Assembly (NCBI GenBank): GCA_023229575.1 | Contig: JALNYZ010000043.1 | Location: forward strand, 1 to 31,152 | Source: Prolixibacteraceae bacterium | Lineage (GTDB): Bacteria; Bacteroidota; Bacteroidia; Bacteroidales; Prolixibacteraceae | Reading direction: 5' to 3' | DNA: 31,152 bases | Shown here: positions 1-6,753 of the stretch, one piece after another | Layout of the letters: each line of letters begins with the position of its first letter | Position numbering within the stretch: the stretch's first letter is position 1 | Made by a program: the position numbers and the translations under genes | Notes under the pieces: model-generated | Seen by the model: only the letters and a program-made list of their open reading frames with translations | Told to the model about the DNA's origin: nothing | The model's database searches: none

Positions 1-90
1 GATGATTTCTTAAACATTTGATGCTCTTTTAATTATGAAAGCAAGATACATAAAACAATTGAAAAAAACAATTATATAACTGATTATTAA

Positions 91-1476
91 CTAACTAAAA
101 ACAATTTCACTTTTCGGAGTGGACTCATCTTTTACCCAAATTGTATAGGAAGGAAATGTATTCGGAGCTGCAGTTCCGATTGTATTATTCAATAACTCAT
201 CATAGCGTTTACCTATCCTGTTCCACTCAATATAGGCAGTTTTGGCGTAATAAGTAACATAAGGGTAAGGAGTGGCAGGTGCATTCCCGTTAGGTTTGGC
301 TATATAAGGATTAAATTTGTTATTGGTAAAACTTATGGACTGATCAATGCCAGGAGTATTTGGATCAGATATATATAATTTGCCTCCACTTACTGAAACC
401 TGGTAACAGATTAAATCGTGCCCGGCATAGATTGGAGTTCCATCGGCCCTGGCTCCATCCAGATGGTAAATGCCAATCCCTTGTGGCTCTCCTGTAACTA
501 GCATTGTCCCTGCAATTGTGAGTAATTTGAGTTTATCAAGCTCCTGGTTTTTATCAATATACTTATCAAAAAAAGTGGCTACTTTGCCTACCCAATCCAG
601 GTCATTGTGAATAACCGAACAGAACTTGTAGCCGCGGGCATTGTCCTGCCATAGCTTCGGATTGTCACTGAATTTATTGTAAAGACTTCCCGATGTCGCT
701 TTCTTTTCAAAATAATACCACATCGCTGCCATATTTTGACCCGCACAATGGCCTCCTGTGGCAATATAAGAGCCATAATTTGTAAATTCCCAATCATCAG
801 TACCAGGCTTAAATCCAGAAGCAATTACAGGCTGTGAGTTCAAGAAACTTTCTGAAATTGAAGTAATAATGATATTTGCTTTGTTTGGTTCGGCTACTCC
901 TGCTTTCAGCCCTGCACGTTTTAACTGACTGGCGGACATGAAGTGACGTGTCAGTAAAGTGATAGAAGTTGAAGACAGTGCATGCACAGGAATTCCCTCC
1001 AGTTTTCCAGAGACCGGATCATAATAAAAACCAAGGGCAGTGTGCCCGGAAGGTAGCTTAATCGGAACCTTTATTTCCATTATTCCGTTCGCATACCCAC
1101 CTCCATACGAAATAGAAATCAGTGGAGTAATGGGATTCACATTGGCTCCTAACTTGTTCTCAATGATCTCGGCAGTCGAAATTTTAAAATTCTGCGATGA
1201 GGTAAATGAACCAGAAGCAACTACAATTTCCATCCCATTTACCTGGGAGTTAGATTGGGACACCTTGACTGTTCCTCCTTGTGTTCCAAGTGTAGTACTG
1301 GCAACTTCGACAATCGCACCTATTTTCAAGTTGCCAAGATCGGTCGTGTTGTTAATGGGGGTTGGGGTTTCATTTTCATCAGATGGCGCTACATCCGGTT
1401 CGTCGCAAGCAGTCAGACACAGAATTACTCCCAAAACCAACAGGTAAAATAAAAACCTGCTAATAATTTTCATCAT
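91..1476 (-). CDS. Lipoprotein with papain-like cysteine peptidase pattern
   Basis: The product has 461 residues. A hydrophobic N-terminus ends in a lipobox, LTAC, with the acylated Cys at residue 24, so it is probably anchored in the outer membrane or faces the periplasm. Next comes a low-complexity acidic linker (about 25-45). A beta-rich segment (about 50-180) has a GTQGGTV start and resembles ZU5-like or autoproteolytic-type beta modules. The C-terminal half shows GGHCAGQN (Cys244), AGHDLICYQV (His353) and YISDPNTPG (Asp371), in the order and spacing of papain-like or C39-like cysteine peptidases. A catalytic role is inferred from this pattern alone. The gene stands alone, and a 9-bp inverted repeat lies about 70-90 nt upstream of its start. 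The start is the first of two consecutive ATG codons. I do not recognise a named family. Confidence 0.75.
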   Translation of the reverse strand: MMKIISRFLFYLLVLGVILCLTACDEPDVAPSDENETPTPINNTTDLGNLKIGAIVEVASTTLGTQGGTVKVSQSNSQVNGMEIVVASGSFTSSQNFKISTAEIIENKLGANVNPITPLISISYGGGYANGIMEIKVPIKLPSGHTALGFYYDPVSGKLEGIPVHALSSTSITLLTRHFMSASQLKRAGLKAGVAEPNKANIIITSISESFLNSQPVIASGFKPGTDDWEFTNYGSYIATGGHCAGQNMAAMWYYFEKKATSGSLYNKFSDNPKLWQDNARGYKFCSVIHNDLDWVGKVATFFDKYIDKNQELDKLKLLTIAGTMLVTGEPQGIGIYHLDGARADGTPIYAGHDLICYQVSVSGGKLYISDPNTPGIDQSISFTNNKFNPYIAKPNGNAPATPYPYVTYYAKTAYIEWNRIGKRYDELLNNTIGTAAPNTFPSYTIWVKDESTPKSEIVFS

Positions 1477-1541
1477 ATTAATATTTAAGTACCTAACTTG
1501 AGATCTCGTAAGAAAAGACTAATACTTGCGCGTAAGGGATA

Positions 1542-1565
1542 ATTACGAAAAGCAAATTTCGTAAT
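1542..1565. promoter_or_regulatory. 9-bp perfect inverted repeat, possible operator
   Basis: ATTACGAAA and TTTCGTAAT are separated by 6 nt, about 66 nt upstream of the lipoprotein start codon. Symmetry and position suit a regulator-binding site or a 5' UTR hairpin. No regulator gene is adjacent, so the role is inferred from position only. Confidence 0.3.
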
Positions 1566-1817
1566 TCAACTTAAATATTTTAAACTGCTAAACACTCAAA
1601 GTTAATACATTAAAGGCAAAATTCAAAGTATTTTAACCAAAAAATTACAACTATTTCAAATGAACAGGCCTTTACAAAATGGCAACATTTACGGATTCAC
1701 CACGGGAGTGAATATGCACTGATAATTATTGGTTGACATTTAGTAAAAAAAGACGGAACCCTGCTTTTTATTCATAATGAAATATTTACTCTAAAGAAAA
1801 TATAGTGACAAAAATCA

Positions 1818-1825
1818 TATTTTTG
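1818..1825 (+). promoter_or_regulatory. Bacteroidota -7 element upstream of chorismate-mutase gene
   Basis: TATTTTTG matches the TAnnTTTG consensus of the Bacteroidota housekeeping sigma factor. No good TTG is seen 19-21 nt further upstream. If used, transcription would begin near 1831, after the upstream ATG at 1828. This favours the ATG at 1921 as the real start. Confidence 0.4.
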
Positions 1826-1920
1826 TTATGATAGGGCTGAATAAATCATTATTTTCGCCGGTCTATTTCGTGCAAATAGCGTTTGCCTTAATACTCAATT
1901 TACAAAACATACGGGTTTAT

Positions 1921-2241
1921 ATGTCACCATCTAAGCAAGGTATTAACTTTCCGCACGAATGCACTTCGAAAGAGGAAATCAGGGCTGAAATTGACAGGCT
2001 CGACAGACAGATCATTGATTTGTTTGCCGAAAGATTGCAATACGTGCGTGCAATTGTTAAGTTCAAGCAAACGGCCGACGATATTGTTGCCAAGGCGAGG
2101 TACGATGAGGTTATCTCCTCCCGGGGGCAATGGGCGGCAGAGAAGGGGCTTTCGGCAGAAGTGTTCGAAAGCATCTATTGCAAGTTGCTCAATTATAGCA
2201 TTTGTGAAGAGCATAAATTGGCAAATGAAACGAAAAAATAA
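1921..2241 (+). CDS. Chorismate mutase type II / PchB-like protein
   Basis: A 106-residue protein of the all-helical AroQ/PchB fold. The opening region (EIRAEIDRLDRQIIDLFAER then YVRAIVKFK) is the classic first helix, with Arg and Asp-Arg residues that line the active site. A second helix follows (ARYDEVISSRGQWAAEKGLS then VFESIYCKLLNYSI). Length and pattern fit chorismate mutase or isochorismate pyruvate lyase; sequence alone does not separate the two. The frame is open back to 1828, but that ATG lies on the predicted promoter, so I chose 1921. It is followed after 9 nt by the aldolase-like gene and is probably co-transcribed with it, which suggests an unassigned shikimate/chorismate-derived pathway rather than plain Phe/Tyr synthesis. 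Confidence 0.85.
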   Translation: MSPSKQGINFPHECTSKEEIRAEIDRLDRQIIDLFAERLQYVRAIVKFKQTADDIVAKARYDEVISSRGQWAAEKGLSAEVFESIYCKLLNYSICEEHKLANETKK

Positions 2242-2250
2242 ATTTGAAAT

Positions 2251-3201
2251 ATGTACCACAAAGAGATTAAAATCGTGGATTGCACCGTGCGGGACGGTGG
2301 CCTGATGAATAAATGGCAGTTTAGTGACGATTTTGTAAAATCGGTCTACAACGCATGCGTGGAGGCTGGTGTAGACTATATGGAAATCGGTTATAAAAGC
2401 AGCGAAACTGCCTATTCACGCATTGAGAACGGGGCTTGGAAGTTCTGCGAGGAGAATGACCTTCGACGTATCGTTGGCGATAATCCAAGCAATACAAAGA
2501 TTTCTACCATGCTGGACATTGGACGTATTGAACTCGATCAGATTAAGCCGAAGAAAGAGAGTATTATTGATATGATGCGGGTGGCCTGTTATGTCCATCA
2601 GATGGATAAAGCCATTTACCATGCCGAATATTGTTTGGACAAAGGTTACGAAGCAACGATTAACCTTATGTCGGTATCAACAGTCAATGAACGCGATTTA
2701 GATGAAGCCCTGAACGATGTGTCCAAGTCGAATGTTCCGATATTCTATTTGGTCGACAGCTTTGGGAACATGTATTGCGAACACATCGAAACGCTTGCAC
2801 GCAAATACAAAAATGCCTTACCAGGAAAAACCATCGGTATTCATGCCCACAACAATATGCAATTGGCCTTTTCAAACACCATTACCTCGATCATCGAAGG
2901 GATTACCATGCTGGATAGCACCTTTCTGGGATTAGGGCGTGGAGCAGGCAACTGTCCCACCGAGCTACTGATGGCTTTCCTTAAAAACCCAAAATACCGC
3001 ATGTTACCCGTTTTGCAATCTATACAGGATCATATTCTGCCGCTGCAAAAGCAGATAGACTGGGGATACCACATTCCATACATGATTTCGGGATCACTGA
3101 ACGAACACCCGAAACGGGCAATGGAGTGGATGGATTCAGATCGCAAAGACGATTTTGTAGCATTCCTGAAAAACATGCACGACAAGGAGATTCTGGAATA
3201 A
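2251..3201 (+). CDS. HMG-CoA lyase-like / DRE-TIM aldolase-family protein
   Basis: A 316-residue TIM-barrel protein of the DRE-TIM metallolyase superfamily (HMG-CoA lyase, isopropylmalate synthase and 4-hydroxy-2-oxovalerate aldolase relatives). The N-terminal VDCTVRDGG (about residues 8-16) is the D-x-x-x-R-D-G motif that binds the divalent metal and the substrate carbonyl. The metal-ligand GIHAHNNMQLAF lies near residues 195-206, and FLGLGRGAGNCPTE is the late barrel strand. The real substrate is unknown. The preceding chorismate-mutase-like gene is 9 nt away and surely in the same operon. A bidirectional hairpin terminator follows immediately after the stop. Confidence 0.85.
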   Translation: MYHKEIKIVDCTVRDGGLMNKWQFSDDFVKSVYNACVEAGVDYMEIGYKSSETAYSRIENGAWKFCEENDLRRIVGDNPSNTKISTMLDIGRIELDQIKPKKESIIDMMRVACYVHQMDKAIYHAEYCLDKGYEATINLMSVSTVNERDLDEALNDVSKSNVPIFYLVDSFGNMYCEHIETLARKYKNALPGKTIGIHAHNNMQLAFSNTITSIIEGITMLDSTFLGLGRGAGNCPTELLMAFLKNPKYRMLPVLQSIQDHILPLQKQIDWGYHIPYMISGSLNEHPKRAMEWMDSDRKDDFVAFLKNMHDKEILE

Positions 3202-3237
3202 AAAATCCCCCACAATCTCTCGACTGTAAGGGATTTT
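3202..3237. terminator. Hairpin terminator between aldolase gene and tRNA-Leu
   Basis: AAAATCCC and GGGATTTT are exact complements around a 20-nt loop, directly after the aldolase stop codon. A-rich and T-rich flanks make it usable in both directions, so it could also end the minus-strand tRNA transcript. Confidence 0.6.
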
Positions 3238-3251
3238 AGGTCTGCAACCTG

Positions 3252-3335
3252 TACCCGGGGCGGGAATCGAACCCGCACGATATTGCTATCACTGGATTTT
3301 GAGTCCAGCGCGTCTACCAATTCCGCCACCCGGGC
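3252..3335 (-). tRNA. tRNA-Leu (anticodon CAA)
   Basis: Read on the minus strand, an 84-nt cloverleaf begins GCCCGGG and ends CCCGGGT plus discriminator A. The anticodon arm is CTGGA-CTCAAAA-TCCAG, giving anticodon CAA (leucine, codon UUG). A variable arm precedes the GCGGG-TTCGATT-CCCGC T-arm. The long D-arm (GGCGGAATTGGTAGACGC) and the extended variable region are typical of tRNA-Leu. The acceptor closes with a G-U pair at 1-72. CCA is not encoded. Confidence 0.93.
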
Positions 3336-3489
3336 GTTGATCCGCTTTTCTCAATGCGGTGCAAATATAAGCCAAAAATCTTAACCCGAAAATATTTTTT
3401 TCGAAAACAACTTCGCAAATAAATTGTTTGTCGTAAATTCAAAAATTATTTTGATCGGAGGCAGTTTGGCCGGTAAGGAAGTTTATGAG

Positions 3490-3548
3490 CAGAAATAGGT
3501 GGAAATAAGTAGAAATAATTTGAAATAAGTAGAGATAAGTGGGAAAAG
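3490..3548. repeat. Imperfect GAAATAAGTAG-type tandem repeat
   Basis: Four to five imperfect copies of an 11-nt word (GAAATAGGTG, GAAATAAGTAG, GAAATAATTT, GAAATAAGTAG, GAGATAAGTGG) lie 45-100 nt upstream of the sigma-factor start. They may be part of its control region or another member of the short-word repeats seen elsewhere in this window. Confidence 0.6.
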
Positions 3549-3588
3549 AGATGGGAAATGGTTTGACAGTTAACCGGAGGAAGCCATT

Positions 3589-4206
3589 ATGAATGCTGCC
3601 GAAGAGCAAAATATTCTGGAAGCCATCCGTCTCAGCGACCGGCAAGCCTTTGAAAAAATTTTCAGGGATTCTTACAAACCGCTGAAAGCCTATGCATTTC
3701 GATTCGTCAATGACTTGGCGACCGCCGAAAATATCGTGCAGGATGTTTTTCTAAAAATGTGGCAAAACCGTCATAACCTAATAATCACTACTTCACTTAT
3801 CCACTACCTTTTTAGATCCGTAAGAAATCATAGCCTCAACCATTTGGAAAAGACCAGGATCCGGACAGGATATCTTCGGATGCAACTCGAAAAAACCCAG
3901 GAGGATGAAGATTTTAGTGCTTTCTATCCCGAAATAGGACTACTCGAAAAAATCGAATCGGCCATCAGCGCCCTTCCACCCAAAAGGCAGGAAATTTTCA
4001 GGCTTGCGCGTGAAGAGGGGTTGAAATACCGCGAAATCGCAGACCGGCTGGACCTTTCGGTTAAAACAGTTGAAGCACAAATGACCCAGGCTTTGAAGCA
4101 ACTACGCGATTCCCTGAAAGAATATCACCATTTGGTGCTATTTTTTATCATTTTGGATAGGGGTAATTATAAAGGAACTTGTCAATGTGAAGGGGAAGGA
4201 ATGTAA
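3589..4206 (+). CDS. ECF RNA polymerase sigma factor, FecI-like
   Basis: A 205-residue extracytoplasmic-function sigma factor of the Bacteroidota type. Region 2 spans about residues 12-78 (FEKIFRDSYKPLKAYAFRFV then AENIVQDVFLKMWQNR, the -10 recognition helix). Region 4 spans about 125-180 (ALPPKRQEIFRLAREEG, then YREIADRLDLSVKTVEAQM, a helix-turn-helix). It should direct RNA polymerase to a small regulon, normally including the membrane-protein genes next to it. A hydrophobic C-terminal tail (LVLFFIILDRG) is longer than usual. The anti-sigma gene follows after 9 nt. The start ATG has a plausible GGAGG just upstream (AACCGGAGGAAGCC). Confidence 0.93.
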   Translation: MNAAEEQNILEAIRLSDRQAFEKIFRDSYKPLKAYAFRFVNDLATAENIVQDVFLKMWQNRHNLIITTSLIHYLFRSVRNHSLNHLEKTRIRTGYLRMQLEKTQEDEDFSAFYPEIGLLEKIESAISALPPKRQEIFRLAREEGLKYREIADRLDLSVKTVEAQMTQALKQLRDSLKEYHHLVLFFIILDRGNYKGTCQCEGEGM

Positions 4207-4215
4207 AGGTGGAAA

Positions 4216-5238
4216 TTGGGAAATGTGAAAAATGAGAAGATAGTGGAAGATAATAAAATAGAAGATAGATTTGTTTCATATCTGGCCGGGGAGCCGGATA
4301 TCAACGATGAGAAGGGGTTTCCGGCAAATGATGAGTTTCGGGAGCTCGAAAAAACATGGGATCTTGCAGGCAGCGCATACAGCTACCGCAACAGTGATCC
4401 CGACCTGGCATGGTCAAAGTTAAATAACATGCTTTCTGCCGATGCAAAAATTGTTCCCCTCAAAAGATTCAATTTGCTGCGGTATGCAGCCATCTTTGTA
4501 GGCCTAGTCGCATTGGGTTCGATCACCTTTATGCTGACAAATCGCCCTTCAAAAAACATAAAAGAATTGAGTGCTCTCGCAGTCGCCGAGATGAAAACTA
4601 TTCAGACGATTGCAAACCCCTCCCAAATAACCTCCATTGTACTTCCGGATGGTACCACAGTGAAAATGAATGCAAATTCAACCTTACAATATCCGGCACA
4701 ATTTTCAGCGGGAACCCGGAAAGTGATGCTATCCGGAGAAGCATACTTCGAAGTGGTTCACGATGCCTCTAATCCATTTATCGTCGAGCTGAACAACATG
4801 GAAGTTGAAGATCTTGGTACCTCCTTCATGATTTCTGCCTATCCTGGGAAAGCTGGGGTAGAAGTGAATGTCACCAGTGGCAGCGTCCGGATACGTGAAA
4901 AAAAACAAAAAGAGGAGGCTTTACTTGTGGCAGGATGGAGTGGAAAATACAATTCCGAAATTGGCAAGATTGAAGTTGTCAACAAATTGGATACCAATTA
5001 TCTATCCTGGATCACTAAGACAGTATCGTTCCATCATACCCCCTTATCTGCAGTATTCGAAGAGCTCGAAAATGTCTACCACGTCAGTATTACGTTTACT
5101 GATCCAGGGATTGCGAACATCCCTTATACTGCAAATTTTGAAAAATTTGATCTTGGCGACATTGTCAAAATAATTGCCCAAACACACCATTTAAGTGTGA
5201 AGAAAGAGGGTGATGGCTTTGTTTTTGCGCCAAAATAG
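4216..5238 (+). CDS. FecR-family anti-sigma factor
   Basis: A 340-residue inner-membrane anti-sigma factor. A cytoplasmic N-terminal domain (1-85) should bind the neighbouring sigma factor. One membrane helix lies near 87-108 (RYAAIFVGLVALGSITFML). The periplasmic FecR domain runs about 125-225 (SIVLPDGTTVKMNANSTLQY then GEAYFEVVHDASNPFIVE). The C-terminal DUF4974-like region (about 268-340, FHHTPLSAVFEELENVYHV) would read the state of an outer-membrane or periplasmic partner. No ATG fits the N-terminus. The best start is TTG at 4216, preceded by AAAGGTGGA; GTG at 4225 is the alternative. It lies between its sigma factor and the STN-domain protein, a transenvelope signalling cassette. Confidence 0.9.
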   Translation: MGNVKNEKIVEDNKIEDRFVSYLAGEPDINDEKGFPANDEFRELEKTWDLAGSAYSYRNSDPDLAWSKLNNMLSADAKIVPLKRFNLLRYAAIFVGLVALGSITFMLTNRPSKNIKELSALAVAEMKTIQTIANPSQITSIVLPDGTTVKMNANSTLQYPAQFSAGTRKVMLSGEAYFEVVHDASNPFIVELNNMEVEDLGTSFMISAYPGKAGVEVNVTSGSVRIREKKQKEEALLVAGWSGKYNSEIGKIEVVNKLDTNYLSWITKTVSFHHTPLSAVFEELENVYHVSITFTDPGIANIPYTANFEKFDLGDIVKIIAQTHHLSVKKEGDGFVFAPK

Positions 5239-5277
5239 CCTCAGAACCGACGAACCGGTCTCAAAAAATAGCCGACC

Positions 5278-6753
5278 ATGCTACAAAGATCAAAGATCCT
5301 GTTTTTGGTCCTGCTTCTCGCTCCACTTGTGCAACTATCTGCGCAGGAGCATATTGAGCCCCTCAAAAGGCGCATTTCCATTCAAATGGAATCGACCAAC
5401 GTTGAAACCATTTTGGAGAAATTGGTTTCAGACAACGAACTTTTCTTTTCATACAACCCTGACCTACTTCCTGAAGAAAAAATAAATTTTTCGGTAACAG
5501 ATACTCCTTTGGGGGAAGTTCTAAAAACACTTCTCCCCGATACTCTTTTTTCTGTAAGCCTCATCGGTCGTCAGTTGATCATTACCAGGGTTGAACCAAA
5601 ACCTCTTAAGATCACTGGGCGTGTTGTAGAAAAAGATGGCAAAACCCCGGTCTTTTATGCTTCGGTAACCGTTGAGGGAACTTACATCGGTACCATGACC
5701 AACCATGAAGGTAACTTTGATTTAAAAATCCCCTATTTGCTGCGCAACAACAACATTATAATCAGCTCTGTAGGTTACAAACAAAATATAATTTCAGCCA
5801 AAGAACTGGCTAAGGTATTGGTGGTCAAACTACAGGATGAATCAATTCAATTGAGGGAAGTTCTGGTCAAACCGACAGATCCACGCTACATTTTGCAGCA
5901 ATTCAGAAGCAACATCGCCAAAAATTACCCTGACCAGCCCCAGCTCATGGTTACTTTTTACCGGGAAACCGCTCGCCAGGAGGGAATTTATGTTGGTGTT
6001 TGGGAGGCTGCCATGGAGATTCTAAAACCCCCCTATCAATTCAATGAACCTGATCGGGTCCGTTTCATAAAAGGCAGAAAAGCAGACCTTAACCGCAAGC
6101 CTAAAGAGGTATTTATTAAAGTACAAGGGGGCCCTTTGGGAATCAACTCACTGGATGTGGTAAAATATGCTGAGACATTTCTTGATCCGGAATATGAATA
6201 TTTGTACCAATACAGGTTCGAGCATCCTGAAATTATCAACGGAAGAATCACCTGGATCATTCGCTTCGACCGGTTGGCAGAAACAGAATTTCCCTGCTTC
6301 AACGGGAAACTGTGGATCGATGCCGATAGTTATGCATTGGTCGGAGCCACTTACACCTATGATAAGAAAAGCCTGAAAATCAACGGTCAGAGCTTCATCC
6401 AAAAGGAGCCTTTCGGGTTTGATACGAGGCCTGAAAATGTGGAATACTCAGTTCAATACCGCTTACTCAACAACAAATGGCAGTTCTACTCCGCCCATAG
6501 CGACATTATCTTCAGGGTAAAACAGAGGAAAAAACTCAAAACAGAGTACCGAAATGTTACAGATGTACTTGTCACGCAGCAATATTCATTTCCAAAAAGG
6601 GGAAGGTTCGGACCGGAGGGAATTTTTCACGAAAAGGATATTTTCTCCGAAAAGATTGGTATCTACGACAAGGAGTTCTGGGGAAACTACAATGTCATCA
6701 AACCGGATGATGACCTGATAAAAGCCGTCAAAGAGGCCAACAATCCTGATTAA
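5278..6753 (+). CDS. STN plus carboxypeptidase-regulatory-like domain protein, no TonB barrel
   Basis: A 491-residue exported protein. Signal peptide 1-23 (ends LVQLSAQ). The STN (secretin/TonB short N-terminal) domain runs about 33-107 (ISIQMESTNVETILEKLV then GRQLIITRV). A CarboxypepD_reg-like beta-sandwich runs about 112-192 (GRVVEKDGKTPVFYASVTVE). The remaining roughly 290 residues (DPRYILQQFRSNIAKNYP onward) are a beta-rich domain common in Bacteroidota but of unknown function. The usual SusC/TonB-dependent receptor barrel and plug are absent. STN domains normally contact FecR C-terminal domains, so this protein probably feeds the signal to the adjacent FecR. Its TAA stop shares the palindrome TTAA with the stop of the convergent PBP1A gene. 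Confidence 0.88.
   Translation: MLQRSKILFLVLLLAPLVQLSAQEHIEPLKRRISIQMESTNVETILEKLVSDNELFFSYNPDLLPEEKINFSVTDTPLGEVLKTLLPDTLFSVSLIGRQLIITRVEPKPLKITGRVVEKDGKTPVFYASVTVEGTYIGTMTNHEGNFDLKIPYLLRNNNIIISSVGYKQNIISAKELAKVLVVKLQDESIQLREVLVKPTDPRYILQQFRSNIAKNYPDQPQLMVTFYRETARQEGIYVGVWEAAMEILKPPYQFNEPDRVRFIKGRKADLNRKPKEVFIKVQGGPLGINSLDVVKYAETFLDPEYEYLYQYRFEHPEIINGRITWIIRFDRLAETEFPCFNGKLWIDADSYALVGATYTYDKKSLKINGQSFIQKEPFGFDTRPENVEYSVQYRLLNNKWQFYSAHSDIIFRVKQRKKLKTEYRNVTDVLVTQQYSFPKRGRFGPEGIFHEKDIFSEKIGIYDKEFWGNYNVIKPDDDLIKAVKEANNPD

Larger units (their letters stand above)
1477..1920. other. Gene-free AT-rich divergent intergenic region
   Basis: This is the upstream region of two diverging genes, the lipoprotein and the chorismate-mutase-like gene. 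It carries a perfect 9-bp inverted repeat (ATTACGAAA, 6-nt spacer, TTTCGTAAT) at 1542-1565, just downstream (in + coordinates) of a partly overlapping CTTGCGCGTAAG. A -7-like element for the right-hand gene lies at 1818-1825. I see no open frame that looks coding, apart from an upstream extension of the chorismate-mutase frame that begins at the promoter itself. Confidence 0.5.

Noticed and set aside
1828..1920. N-terminal extension of the chorismate-mutase-like protein
   Set aside because: It would start on the predicted -7 element, and its hydrophobic residues do not belong to the AroQ fold; ATG 1921 fits better.
3030..3329. 99-codon minus-strand ORF across the tRNA
   Set aside because: It is the reverse of the aldolase gene joined to the tRNA-Leu gene; its MAELVDALDSKSSDSNIVRV start is a well-known artefact of translating a tRNA.
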